In this document: positions 31,136-42,284 of the stretch, one piece after another
Layout: each line of letters starts with the position of its first letter
How positions within the stretch are numbered: the stretch's first letter is position 1
Assembly: GCA_029378245.1 (NCBI GenBank)
Contig: JARKIF010000249.1
Location: 1 to 42,638, forward strand
Direction: 5' to 3'
Length of the DNA: 42,638 nt
From: Roridomyces roridus
Lineage: Eukaryota; Basidiomycota; Agaricomycetes; Agaricales; Mycenaceae
Notes under the pieces: generated by a model
Databases searched by the model: none
Seen by the model: the letters and a program-made list of their open reading frames with translations, nothing else
What the model was told of the DNA's origin: nothing
Translations under genes and position numbers: made by a program

Positions 31136-33231
31136 ATGCTATCTTCTTTATCTGTCCTGCTACTCCTGGGCTCCGCGGCCGCCTACGCCAACCGTGCCAT
31201 CGAATGGACGTTTGTGCAGAATGGGACGTCCGGAATCATTCCCTTGGAGCTCATCACCATCTCTCCAACTCTGATGTTGATGTTTGATCGAGCCGTATGC
31301 TGTATTCACCCATTTCCTGACGGCCATTAATTTGATTTCCAGGACGGGAACCCCCTGACGATGCCAGACGGCACGCCCGCCTGGGCCGCGCTCTGGCATC
31401 TCGACACCAACACGGCTACGCCGCTCAATACATTGACGGACACCTTCTGGTGCGCTCACCTCCAACTTCAACTCCAACTTCGCTTGTACTGATAACTTAC
31501 AAGTGCTGGCGGAGCCTTTATTTCAAACGGTACCCTGGTCTCCATCGGCGGCCAAGCCATCGAGAACAACCAGCCGTGGCCTCCCCAGGACGGACGCATG
31601 GGGATCAGGCACTTTGGCCCTTGCACCTCGCCCGACGGTACCGGTCCTGGGTGTACCGTCTGGGAGGACCCAGAGAACCTCCATCTTGAAGTGAAGCGCT
31701 GGTACCCCACCGCTGTGCGTATCCCCGACGGCGGCCTCATGGTCATTGGCGGCAGCCACGAGCTCACCATGTTCAACGTGCCTGAAGAAGCGGAGAACAC
31801 TATCGAGTTTGTGCCGCGCAGAAAGGGAGAGCCGGTCTTGCGGTCCAGCAAGTTTTTGAACGATACGAGTGAGTGTATATTTCCTTCGGCCCCTTTGCAT
31901 GAGTCTAAATTACGCTGCTTGCAGTCCCTGCCAATCTCTTCCCTCGCGCTTTCGTCCTCCCCACTGGCGACGTCTTTATGATCGCAAACAACAGATCAAT
32001 GATATACAACATTGAAGAGGACCGCGAACTCCGGCTGCCCGACCTTCCCAATGGCGTGCGCTGCGGAGTCCCCTTCGACGGCATGGTCCAACTCCTCCCT
32101 CTCTCTCCCCCACATTACGAACCGACCGTGCTCGTCTGCGGTGGTCACAACATATCCGACCAAATGAAGCCCGAGAATCTCTCGGTACGAGACCCCGCGA
32201 CGACGCAATGCTCGCGCCTGACGCTGACGCCGGCGGGTATCGCTGCTGGGTGGGAGGTGGAACATATGCCTGAGCAGCGGATGATGCCGGAGGGTGTGAT
32301 CCTCCCCAATGGTGATGTGCTCATCATCAACGGCGCGAAGACTGGGTACTCGGGATACGCGGCTGTCCGGGATGCGTTTCATTACGATTCGAATGCGATG
32401 CACCCGGCGCAGCAGCCTTGGATGTATCATACCGAGATGCCGAACGGACACCGGATCACGGCGGAGGGGTTACCCATGAATCCTATTCCTCGGATGTACC
32501 ACTCTGCGGCGTCGCTCACTGGTTCTGGGTGAGTTTGACTTTGCCTTGATCTTACTGGGAAATTGACATTATTCCCATACAGCAACGTCATGGTCGCTGC
32601 GTCCAACCCGCATCAACACGTCGTCGAGCCGTTATCAGACTTGTTCGACCCCACCGACTTCTACCCCACCGAATTCCGCGTACAATACCTCAACCCCGAT
32701 TTCATCACACACAACCGCCCGCGGCCCATCGTCCATAAATCGCCCACCAAATTGCTGTTCAACCAGAAGGGCTCGATGAGCGTGACGATTCCCGAGTGGC
32801 TGGCTGGTGGGGACATCAAAGTCTCGCTTATGGACATGGGATTCATCACTCACGCGTGGCACGCCAACTCGCGTCTCGTTTACCTCGAGCATAAGCTCCA
32901 CGAAAATACCCTTGAGATCATCGCTCCCCCGAACAACAACGTGTATCCCCCGGGCCCTGCATGGATATTCGTCGTCGTCGATGGTGTGTGGAGTGAGGGC
33001 GTGCAGATTATGATTGGCGATGGTGGAAACCCGCCGAGGCCTGCACAGGGTGTGCAGATTGATTTGCCCCGGTTCGATTTTGGTTTGGGGTTGGACGCGG
33101 ACTCGGAGTTTGTCGTGCAGGAACCCGGGGTCGACGTGTTTGGATCGGGCAATCCGTTTGGGAGACAGCAGATGAAGGGTATCGCGGAGTGCTTTGCGAG
33201 GATTAGGGAGTGGTTTGCTGAAATAATGTAG
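31136..33231 (+). CDS. Secreted copper radical oxidase (glyoxal oxidase type, AA5)
   Basis: Five exons: 31136-31294, 31343-31449, 31504-31868, 31925-32528 and 32583-33231; the sum is 1884 nt, 627 residues. The signal peptide is MLSSLSVLLLLGSAAAYA. Residues expected for the copper/radical site are all present: Cys89 (in FCAGG, created by the splice of exons 2 and 3), Tyr156 (KRWYP), Tyr402-His403 (RMYHSA) and His502 (ITHAWH). Their spacing follows Phanerochaete glyoxal oxidase (Cys70, Tyr135, Tyr377-His378, His471 as I recall them). Kelch-like beta repeats lie between (GGLMVIGGSHE, GDVFMIANN, GDVLIINGAKTGYSG). Known reaction: oxidation of small aldehydes by O2, releasing H2O2 that feeds extracellular peroxidases. 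No extra N-terminal WSC domain is seen. It could act on other alcohols or aldehydes; the class is sure, the substrate is not. Confidence 0.92.
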
Positions 33232-34700
33232 AGTGTTTTGGATAATGTTTCCGTCGTGGCTACAATACTCGATTTCGTGAATATAGAACAAGGATGCAAA
33301 TAGCTCCATCTTTCAGTCGAGTCCCACATATCCAGCAGAATGTATCTTTTTTGCCTTCACACACACTGAAGCGATGGAAGAAAGTGATTACTTATCGATT
33401 CAAAACTGCGAAAGTATGAGATGAGATGAAGCGACTGGATTACAACGAGATGGCCGGACACCTGAATCCTCACAAGGACGTCTTGTTCTGCGCTTCGTTT
33501 GCGTCTGGAATTCGAAAGCTATTTTTGGGGCAGCCACAGAGATTGTCTGGGGGTGGAGGAGCAGCGGAAGATTCAACTTCTTGAACCGCTGATCTCCAGG
33601 TCGTAGGGCGATGGTGAGGCGTGAGAATGAACCCAAAACGAAGACGCCAGACGAGGGCATCACCAAACGCCCACGACTAACCCAACAAATGAGCGGCGAA
33701 GAATCAATTCCTTCTATTCGCAGATCATTGTGCTGCTGCTGCTTCCGAGTCGATGCAACACTAAAGCTAAATTCCAAAAGAATGCGAAGTCAGTCTCGAC
33801 AGAGTTGTAAATGGACATGACACGAAGGCAGATTACACAAAAAGCAACCAAAGCAATTGTTGTCCGCTAGTTGGAATGAATTGAATACGGCAGAACCGAC
33901 ATTGTCACACCGGGTTGTTGCGACGTTTCAATAGTCAAGACACAACACCGGGACCTTGGAATCAAACTTGTATGACTGTAGATGGTGACCCATAGAACTA
34001 AGAAGGGTGTAATACAAAAGGCCAGCTGTGGAAACATCCTGCTGAGAGGACGGGTCACTGCCCTGAAATGACAGCCGAAGGCAAATTCTCGAGACAGAGA
34101 CAGTCAGAACAAAGGACAGCAAGCACCGAATACCATGTCGAGCCGATTGCAACGCTGGATGCGATGTATTCATGATCAGTAATTGAGTCAAGCGCTGGCT
34201 GGGATAACAGTGCCCTCGATGATAGTGATTGCTTGATGACAAGGTCGATGAGGGTGAGCCAAGAGTACGGTCATTCGGGAAATTAACACAACCGAACGAG
34301 TGAGGAGCGCTCAGTCCGATCAAGAAGCTGGGAAAGCTCGAGGGGTTCCCAGACAGAGAAATTTGGTGAAGCAGGGTTGACTTTCCTGCTGAGATGGTGG
34401 AGCTGAACGTGGCTCCAATCCCATACGAACGTTAAGCTGGGATGCACTTGAATAAGCTTGCTCGGACAAGTAACCAGAAAAACAATGAAAATGGAGCAGT
34501 AGTAGGTTCAACCGAGTGTTGTTAGATGGATTCGAAGGAGAGACAACTGGAGTGGAGGAGTGGGGCACGCTCCGAACCACCTTGTGGGTTAATAGTAGCT
34601 GAATGTTCTCGGGTTCATGAATGTAACACGATATCATAACATTGCTCCAAGATGAGACAAAGGAATTCCATGGAAAGAGGCCCGTATGACGAACCCGGGT
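33232..34700. other. 3' region of the oxidase gene and unassigned DNA
   Basis: No gene supported. The word ATTCAAAACTGCG at about 33399 returns near 37994, in weakly similar surroundings, so this repeat may bracket the minisatellite region. Confidence 0.4.
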
Positions 34701-37320
34701 AAATTTGATTACGGGTGTGAACGCTGTAGATGGAAAAGCACATCTGTGATAAAGAACACTTGATGCTCGAAGACCAGGAATTTCATATACAGACAGACTG
34801 CCATCGATGGCAAATTACATGGCTCGCCAGCCAGTGAACACAAGCCACTGCGCAATCCAGTTCTCAATGGCATGGATGCGTGGAGAGAAAGAAAACCTGA
34901 TGACGCAAGGCACAACACCTACCGTAGACTACGGTTGAAGGAACGAGCTCGATGCTTCCGATAGCGGAGAATCCAACACTATCAATGGCTGGTGCACCGA
35001 TCACGGGGAACAGGTGGATCCAACTGTTGAGGGCATAGATTTGTATTGCAAATTAGGCACTCGATGGCCAGAGACTCAACACTTTTGAAAGCGGAGAAGA
35101 AAAAAAAAAGGCAGTTGGTGGCAAGAAAGTTGATGCTTTTGATAGCACCGGAGGGAAGGCATATATACTTACGAAGAATGGGCACTCGAAGGCCAGAAAC
35201 ACACAAAGATATGGATGCAAAGACGGATATGTTTGATAACAAATTCCCGGCGCTCGAGGACCAGGAATTGTAACATGCGAATGAAATACCGTCAATAGCA
35301 AATCACCTCTTCGAAGATGAGGCCTAGGCACGAAGCCATCTGGTTTCGACAATATGAAAGTAGAAAGAAGGAACCTCAATGACACAGGGTGCTACACCCT
35401 CGATAGCAGACAGGGATATAAGGCAATCCAGCACTTGAAGGATATGGATGTGCACTCCAAGACGGGCGCTCGATAGTCTAGGAAGGGGCTTTCGATAGCC
35501 AAAGGAACAGGTAGTCGCGGGAATGCATAACAGATCGGCCATTAATGTGTCGAAACGCAATGTCCACGTAAGTTTAGAAATCCAAGTCAAGACAGTCCAA
35601 TAGTCCGGAACCATGGTGCAATGAGGTCAGTTCGGAGTACCGTGTAAACGCAAAGCCGTTGCAGTCATCTTGTGTGGTCCAGAATGGAGAGGGCGAGGTA
35701 CAAAGGAAAGCTAGAAGCCTAGAACGTTGAATGCCGAAGGTCAATATGATTGTATCCGTGTGCAAGCCGTAGTTATTCCCAAGGTGTAACCCCAAGATCA
35801 TCCAGCTCGTTGCTCTCGAGGACGTGAATGTGCACTGGGAAGAGGCACTCCATGACCATCTGCGTATCATGAATGAGGTAGTTGATTCCCAAAAGCCCGA
35901 CAATTTCTAGTGCGGAAGTAAGGCAATCCAGTGGCTTGACAGCATACTTAGATGTTGAAAACAAATGAGAACTTGATGACCAGAAAGACTGAACAGTCGG
36001 GAGCTCGATGCCCAGAAAACAACACTTTTGATCGCTAAGTAAGAATGCAATCCAGCGCTCGAGAGCATGGATGCATAGAATGAATGAATGGGAACTTGAT
36101 GGTCAGGTGAACTCGACGCTGCACTCGAGGGCATGGATGTATAGTACGAATGGAGTCATGAATTGAGTGCTCTTGATAGCAGGCAGAGATATGAGGTAAT
36201 CCAGCGCTTGAGAACATGGATGTGTACTCCGAAGGGGCTCGAAGGGAGAGTGAAACTTGATGCTTTCGATAGCGGAGAGTTCAGAGTAAACTCGCTGTTG
36301 ATGTGCTGAATGTAATGCAGAACTTCAAACCCAAGATCAGACAATCCGGCTGTCATACCGTAGTCAAAGAAGGCCGCGAAGCAGAGGGTGCCCTAGAGGT
36401 CAGTAAGGCCGTGGTAATTATCTTGGGTGCTTCAACCTGGAGGGCAAGGTACAAGCCAGAGTTAAATGCTGATTGGTGCTGTGGTCAAAGGGGCCGGCTC
36501 AGAGTAGAGGTTGCCCAAATCCTGAAGGTCCGTAAGGCCGTAGTAATTATCTTGCGTGTTTCAAGCTGAAGAAGGCAATATATGCTGGTTGATTGATTCG
36601 ACATTGTTGTATCTGTTTTCAAGCCGTAGTCGTAACTGTTCCAAGACCCAAAGTTGTACCCAAAGACTGCTCTGTTCGTTACTCTTGAGGATTTGGATGC
36701 ATATTGCAATGGCCAGAAAGAACAAAGAGTCGGTGTGTTTGATAGTGGAGGAAAGGAAGCAATCCACCGAAGGTATGGATGCATGCGAATGAATGGGAAC
36801 TCAATGCCCACAACTTGAAGACTGGACACTTATCGATAATGCAGGGATGAAGCACTCGAAGGCATGGATGCGTGCGAATGGGGATTCGATGCCCGAAATT
36901 GACGCTTACGATAGCGAAGGAATGAAGCAATCCAGCGCTCAAAGGCATGGATGCGTGCGAATGGGGATTCGATGCCCGAAATCGACGCTTACGATAGCGA
37001 AGGAATGAAGCAATCCAGCGCTCAAAGGCATGGATGCATGTGAATAGGGACTCAATGCCCGAAATCGACGCTTAGAATAGCGGAGGAATGCAGCAATCCA
37101 GCGCTCAAAGGCATGGATGCATCTGAATGGGGACTAGATGCCCGAAATACAACGCATTCGACAGCGGAAGAATGAAGCAATCCAGCGCTCAAGGGCATGG
37201 ATGCATGTGAATAGGGATTCAATGCTCGAATAAGACACTTTCGATAGCGGAGGAATAAAGCAATCCAGCGCTCAAGGGCATGGATGCATGTGAATGGGCA
37301 CTCGATGGCCAGGAAGGAGA
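34700..37320. repeat. Degenerate minisatellite region, about 2.6 kb
   Basis: Variants of AATCCAGCGCTC-A-GGCATGGATGC followed by GAATGGG-ACTCGATGCCC and TCGATAGC recur throughout, well ordered at the right end and increasingly degenerate leftwards. A longer block is also duplicated: 35630-35830 and 36530-36710 share TACAAG..., AAGCCGTAGT and GCTC(T)GTT...CTC(T)GAGGA...TGCA text. Short frames on both strands simply translate the repeat. Because the core period (83) is not a multiple of 3, a protein-coding repeat is unlikely. Confidence 0.75.
36861..37310. repeat. Core tandem array, 83-bp period, about 5-6 copies
   Basis: The word GGCATGGATGC begins at 36861, 36944, 37027, 37110, 37194 and 37277, that is, at spacings of 83, 83, 83, 84 and 83 bp. 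Neighbouring units are 80-95 percent alike by eye, the first two being nearly identical. Confidence 0.9.
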
Positions 37321-38478
37321 ATCCGATAGCAGAGGCAGCAGCGAGTACCTGAGAGCATAGGTCCATAGGTGTGTTGTCGAAAGAGTTGAATAGGCCCAGG
37401 GTTGACAGCCAGGCGGTATGACATGAGTAAGACCCATAGCAAGGGATGTAGCAGCAAGCGATGGATGATATAGCCGTGATGGTGTACAGGACTCGTAGTG
37501 GAGAGACACACGGGTGCTGGCAGAAAGGAAGGGTCATAAGACCGGCAGAGCTCACCTCAGTCCCAGCCGCCACCTATCTATGTGGTCCCATCGAAAGAGA
37601 AAGTCCGAGTGAAGTCCGAGTGGAGCAAGGGTATCCAGAAAGAAAAGGGGCAAAAAGGTCGTTCCCAGCCGAGAAAACACGATGAGGTGGAGTAGGTACA
37701 GTCAGAGAAAGGTTTTGGACACTCTGGAGCGTGGATTCGTCGATGTAGGCGTTGCATTGCACGAAGTGCTGGCAGATGATTGTGGTGCGATGAGAGAAGT
37801 GCGGATCACGGATCAGCTGTCACTCCGCTGTCACAAGAACCCGTCCTGCTTTCGCAAGCTCATCAGTACTTCACCACTCGGTATTCTCAGAGTGAAACGT
37901 TTGTGGTTACTGTGTTCGATTCCCGCTCTCTTCATACAGCCACCATCTCTTCTTTTTGTGCTTAGTGCTAGCACGGCAGAAAGCGAATATCAATTCAAAA
38001 CTGCGCTGTCTAAATCTATCTATGATTGAGATGAGCCGAGAGTGCCGGTGATCAACGTTCGGCAAAGTGACCGTGTCACTCTCGAACAAGGCAATTCACC
38101 ATTGAAACCAATGAAACGGTTGCAAGCAGTTGTGACATAATTACAGTCTCAAGCTCAAGTATCCATCTGTATGTACGCAGTAAGAGCAAGAATGCCAGGT
38201 GACTCTTCGTCAACGGACGGGGCTGGGAGTCGAACCCAGTGCAGGTCGTGCAGTCATAACCAGCGATCCGACAATACATATGCGGCGAATACAAGGACCC
38301 AAGGTACGAGGACTCACAGCGGAGGTAGCAATACAATGAACATGCCGCATCGAGGCAAATCAATCAATCAATAAATTTGGTCGGCATTTCACGGCAGAAA
38401 GAACACTCAACACGCAAAATGTAATTCCACTATACGCTACACAGACCCAACTCGTACAAAAAGCCCGCCTTCCCAAAT
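37321..38478. other. Unassigned region between minisatellite and G1 peptidase gene
   Basis: On the minus strand near 38222-38242 there is a perfect tRNA-like T-arm (CTGGG TTCGACT CCCAG), but no acceptor or D-arm partner, so it is not called a tRNA. Several frames of 60-115 codons are without recognisable domains. Confidence 0.4.
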
Positions 38479-38543
38479 CTACGAATCCTTGACGGAAATG
38501 GTCGACCCTGAAATGGTGGCCGAGCAAAGCTCGGAGTTCTGGG

Positions 38544-39348
38544 TCAAATCAATAAGCGTCGCCGACGAGCCGGGGTGACGCCCTTGCCCGACTGGATAGC
38601 CGAGCCCGTGAAGGTGCTGGTAGGGAAGCCTGCGAAGGCAACCAAGCTGGAACCCTCCTCAAAGTCCTCGAGGATCCACTCGGCCGAGGCGGCGGAGAGA
38701 CGGGTGCCGCCAGAGACGGTGCCGACGACAGAGGTGCCGCGGGAGTTGTTGGTGATGGTGACGGTACCAGAGGTGGTGGAGGTCATGGTCACGTTGGTGG
38801 TGATGCTGTCGCCGGTATTGACTGAAGAAGAAGAAATTCGTTATTATGTCGCGAGGAATGGGAGGAACGAACTCACCAGCGAGAGTCGTGTCACGCGAGG
38901 CAGCGGGCAGCATCTCCGTCCACGCCACGTTCTCCTGGCGACCACCAACGAGCTCAGAGAGCGTCCCACCTTGTATCAAAGCACTGTTGCTGAACCCGTC
39001 GATACCCACCCACTGCGAGATGGAGGGTTCGCTGCTGGAAGACTGGCCAGAACGGGCGGTGATGGCAGGAATGGTCCAGGTGCCGACGACGGAGGAGAAA
39101 CCAGTGCCAGTGAGTGCCGCACCGCACCAGTTGCTCGAGGTAACGGTAGCCTGGGCAGCACGGTTGAAGCGATTGCGCTTGCGCGCGTCGCTGACCCTCG
39201 ACATGGCCTTGGACTGGAACTCGGTGCGGGGACCGGCGACGTCCACGAAGGGGACCTCGACGCCGTTCTCGAACTTCTGGAAGGTCCAGGTCACCTCGGC
39301 GGCGGCGAGGGAGGCAGCGATGAGAGCGGTGAGGATGGCGGTCTTCAT
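38544..39348 (-). CDS. G1-family glutamic (eqolisin) peptidase with altered C-terminus
   Basis: Two exons, 38877-39348 and 38544-38821, separated by a 55-nt GTGAGT...TTCAG intron; 249 residues. It has a signal peptide (MKTAILTALIAASLAAA), then a propeptide ending at a basic site (SDARKRNR, about residue 60). The mature G1 fold starts near TSSNWCGAALTGTGF. QWVGIDG...ALIQGG carries the expected catalytic Gln (about 126) and SAEWILEDFEEG the catalytic Glu (about 205). Such secreted enzymes cut proteins at acid pH. The last part is odd. After GKGVTP the frame runs ARRRRLLI and stops. The tail homologous to that of the other copy (ELCSATISG... to a TAG at 38479-38481) lies in a different frame, 2 nt out of register. 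This may be a real frameshift, a sequencing error, or a 41-nt GT-AG intron from GTCACC to GACCCAG, which would restore frame but is shorter than usual. Confidence 0.85.
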
Positions 39349-39420
39349 GTCGATCGATGAGGAGTGTACAGAGGACTGGGTGGGTAATCTGTATGGTTTG
39401 TATCGTTCCCCCACGATCAT

Positions 39421-39427
39421 TCTTATA
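39421..39427 (-). promoter_or_regulatory. TATA box of the G1 peptidase gene
   Basis: TATAAGA on the minus strand, 73 nt before the ATG at 39348, in the same GAGAGG(G)TATAAGA context as in the pseudogene copy. Confidence 0.7.
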
Positions 39428-40989
39428 CCTCTCGGAATTGCCCTTCGCCTTCGGCCCCACCGGGGCAGCAGGCGACAGGAACCCGAATTCGACATGCTAC
39501 CCTGCCAGCATGCAGCTTCGAGGGGCCAATGAATTTTCGTCCCTGCGCGGAAGATATTGGTTGCCAGATGTTCACGAGTTCTGATAAGGGCACGTGCATG
39601 CAAGTCTCCACGCGGGGGTGCGAATCCGAAGATCGTTCAAGGAAAATATCCCACAGGAAGCGTGGAGCGTATTATTACCGGAAACCCTCCTATCGCGGCT
39701 CGCCAGCAGAGAGACGCAGTCAGCCGACCTAGGCGCAGATTGCGGTGTTTCTTGGCCGAAATTGCCGAAGAGATTGAATAGTTCTCAGCGAGGCAGAAGA
39801 ATTAGGATTATTGTATAGTGGAGCTTCTCATCATCCCCACGTACGATGCGCGACCGGGTCATGACGAATCGAGGGGAGCCGCGCCAGCACAGCAGTGACA
39901 ATTTTGGAATAGACAGCGCACGGTCGTCTGAATCCTGAAATAACAAAGTTATACGAGTACTTGGGCGACAACGCATAGATAGCGAACAAAGAATAACCTT
40001 ATCTCGGGACGTCCCAAGCACGACGCAGCTTGGCAGAGTATCAGAGACACCATGTGCATGCGCGAGAAATTCTACTCCAAGTCAAGCATGAAAGCATTCC
40101 TTATGGAGGAGGAGAAAGGAAGCCGGCCGTGAGAGGGCAGAGGGGCCGGGAACAGGATTTTGATTAGCGGCAGCAAGGAGAGACCTGCATAGTACTGGGA
40201 ATGATTGAAGGCGAGGGATGCGAGGGACGATGACTTGGGGGAAGAAGCCTGCGGTCTACAACACGCATCGCCTTGCAGAAGACAAGTAATTGGACTGACA
40301 CCGGATTACCAAGAGATCAGGCGGCAACGACGCACTTCCTTTGTGGTATGCCCGAGTCATGTGTCGTTCGTTTTTCAGCTAAAGGGCCCGGGCGGAAGGA
40401 TGCGCAAGGCCGCGTGCTTTCAGCACTCGATGGCGAAGGAGGAAGGCAGGGTCTGCTGCTCAGGATGGAGGGGTCGAGAAGGTCGGGCGCTAGTCTGACA
40501 GTGAGAGAGTCTCGGGCTGTCGCCGCGTCGTCGACGGTGGGGAGCCAGCAGTGTGGCGTGAGTCATGAGAGCGAAAAAAGGGTGAGGGTTATTGATCCGT
40601 ATCATCAGTGGCTAGTTTCGACGTGATGGCATGCCGCTGCGTTCCCACCCTGATGGATCCGGATGTTGCTATGGTTGGATTAAAACTCATCTTCTCCAGG
40701 TGGCATCCTGCATGGGAAAAACATCGATGTAGTTTTTTTTTTCGCTTTGGCGCGGGTTGGCCGCGGGGGTGATTTGAACAACAAGCCTGGATTTCATCAA
40801 GACACAAGAACGGCGATAATATTTCCAAGTAACGACAGCAGGGCGCTGTGCCGACAGTGTCGGACAACATGATACAACTGGCCTGTATTTTCTTCCTTCC
40901 TCATACGAGTCATACCCTTCTCTTCTTTGTGTTCACCAACGAAAATCGTCCCAGATCTCACTGTCTGCGAGAAGATGTACGGCGGCAGA
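39428..40989. other. Region without a supported gene
   Basis: Contains the G1 promoter at the left. Frames of 60-118 codons around 40.2-40.6 kb on both strands show no domain or splice pattern. A poly-T run (T10) lies near 40733. Confidence 0.4.
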
Positions 40990-42284
40990 TTACACATTCA
41001 ACCTTCTGGGCAAAGTACGTCGCGTCCTTGTCCCCATCCTTGGGTCGTTTGAGTAGCATGCAAGTGGCGCCGCTGCCATGAATAGCGAGCGGGACGAGGG
41101 CGTTCGAGCGATCAACCACGTTTGTACGCATGCAGACGCGGTTCCGTAGATCAACGAGGCTGGCATTGTAATGTGTCCGCCTCGGCGGGGCTTCCCATTG
41201 CGGAACCAGCTGACAATCGCTGCAATCATCATGTTAGATGCATGAGTGAAGCACGGAAGCACAACCCACCCCAGTAGGTCAACAGACCCAAATTCGGATC
41301 TTGTTTTCTCAACTTGGATTCAAGTGGTTCGCCGTACATCGAGTCCTCGAAAATGCCCAGCCGCGCGCGTTCGAGGTACATGGTGCTGATGAGCATCTCA
41401 ATGAGGCAATAGACCATGCAGGCGATATACAGCAGCAAGAAAATGGTCCCGACATCCCCTTGAGAGGCGACTCCTCCAATGACCACAACAGCTATGCAGA
41501 GAACAATCGAAAGCCACTTGACGAGCCGCATCTCTCGGTTGTTGTATAGACCGTAAGCATCTCGCTTGAGCGGGTGTGGACGGAGGCCAATGGTCTCGCA
41601 CCCAATTATCGACAACTGCGGGTCTGAGTATCCTGCTCTGGACACAGGGAACGCGGTCACGACAGGTTCAAGGCGCTCGTTGCCCGCCGCAGGGTTAATC
41701 GGATTGCCCATCCAAGAGACGGTCCGGCCTTTGTCCGCCAGGCTTGCCGCGTTGTAGAAGCCTTGATTTAGCTCGAGCAGCCAGGCGAGATCCTGCCAGC
41801 TCCCACCCTTCTCCTTGAGGTCACAGAGGCGTGCCCGGCGCGGGAGGAGACCGTTCAGTCCTCTACCCAGTTGATTGTGGTTTTGATACTCCGTATCGTA
41901 GTCGTCCCGTCGGATAGCTTCGATGACGAGAGCGTGAATGGCCACTTGCCACGGGACCGAGCCGGCGTTGACCGAGTGTTGGAAGATTGAGTATCTGAGC
42001 GGGAATCAGTCCACGCCGTCATACTGGCCACAAAAGAGCCAATCCTGGATCGTCTGGCAGCGGCGTGTCAAGTTGCCCAATCGGTCTCCATTGGCTTTGT
42101 CGAGAGTATACTGCCAGATGCGGAGGGATCGCATGCGTACTATCACTGGATTCAGGACGCGATACCCAGGTAGGAGAATCTCACACTGCGTCGTGAGCGA
42201 TGGTGACAGTTCTATGCTAGGAATTCGGCTCGAGCCCCCGGCGAGGCCCGATGAGGCGAAAAGATTCTGTGGTCCAGACTCCAC
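40990..42284 (-). pseudogene. Multi-pass membrane protein gene with an in-frame TGA
   Basis: The minus-strand frame from 42284 runs through TRRCQTIQDWLFCGQYDGVD, meets TGA at 42006-42008 and continues without a shift as FPLRYSIFQHSVNAGSVPWQ, AIHALVIEAIRRDDYDTEYQ, GGSWQDLAWLLELNQGFYNA and FPVSRAGYSDPQ. Two to three membrane segments follow (KWLSIVLCIAVVVIGGV, IFLLLYIACMVYCLIEML). A 50-nt intron (41220-41269, GTGGGT...GCAG) links to the last exon, 40990-41219. The TGA may replace a Trp codon (TGG), or it may lie in a 30-nt GT-AG intron (GTATGA...GCTCAG), which would be unusually short. The 5' end is not resolved. I do not know the family; the protein looks like a fungal plasma-membrane or vacuolar protein of unknown role. 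Confidence 0.55.

Noticed and set aside
34982..37573. Many minus-strand frames with ASMPLSAGLLHSSA-like repeats
   Set aside because: They are translations of the 83-bp minisatellite; the period is not a multiple of three, so no stable protein repeat can exist.
38215..38290. tRNA-like T-arm (CTGGG TTCGACT CCCAG) on the minus strand
   Set aside because: The T-arm is perfect, but the 5' acceptor strand expected (GACGGGG-like) is absent and the anticodon arm does not pair. Possibly a tRNA-derived repeat fragment, not a gene.
38575..39532. Two long plus-strand frames (261 and 228 codons)
   Set aside because: Antisense of the G1 peptidase exons, which have signal peptide, intron and catalytic motifs on the minus strand.
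40205..40626. Overlapping plus-strand frames of about 100-120 codons
   Set aside because: Composition and context do not support coding; no recognisable homology.
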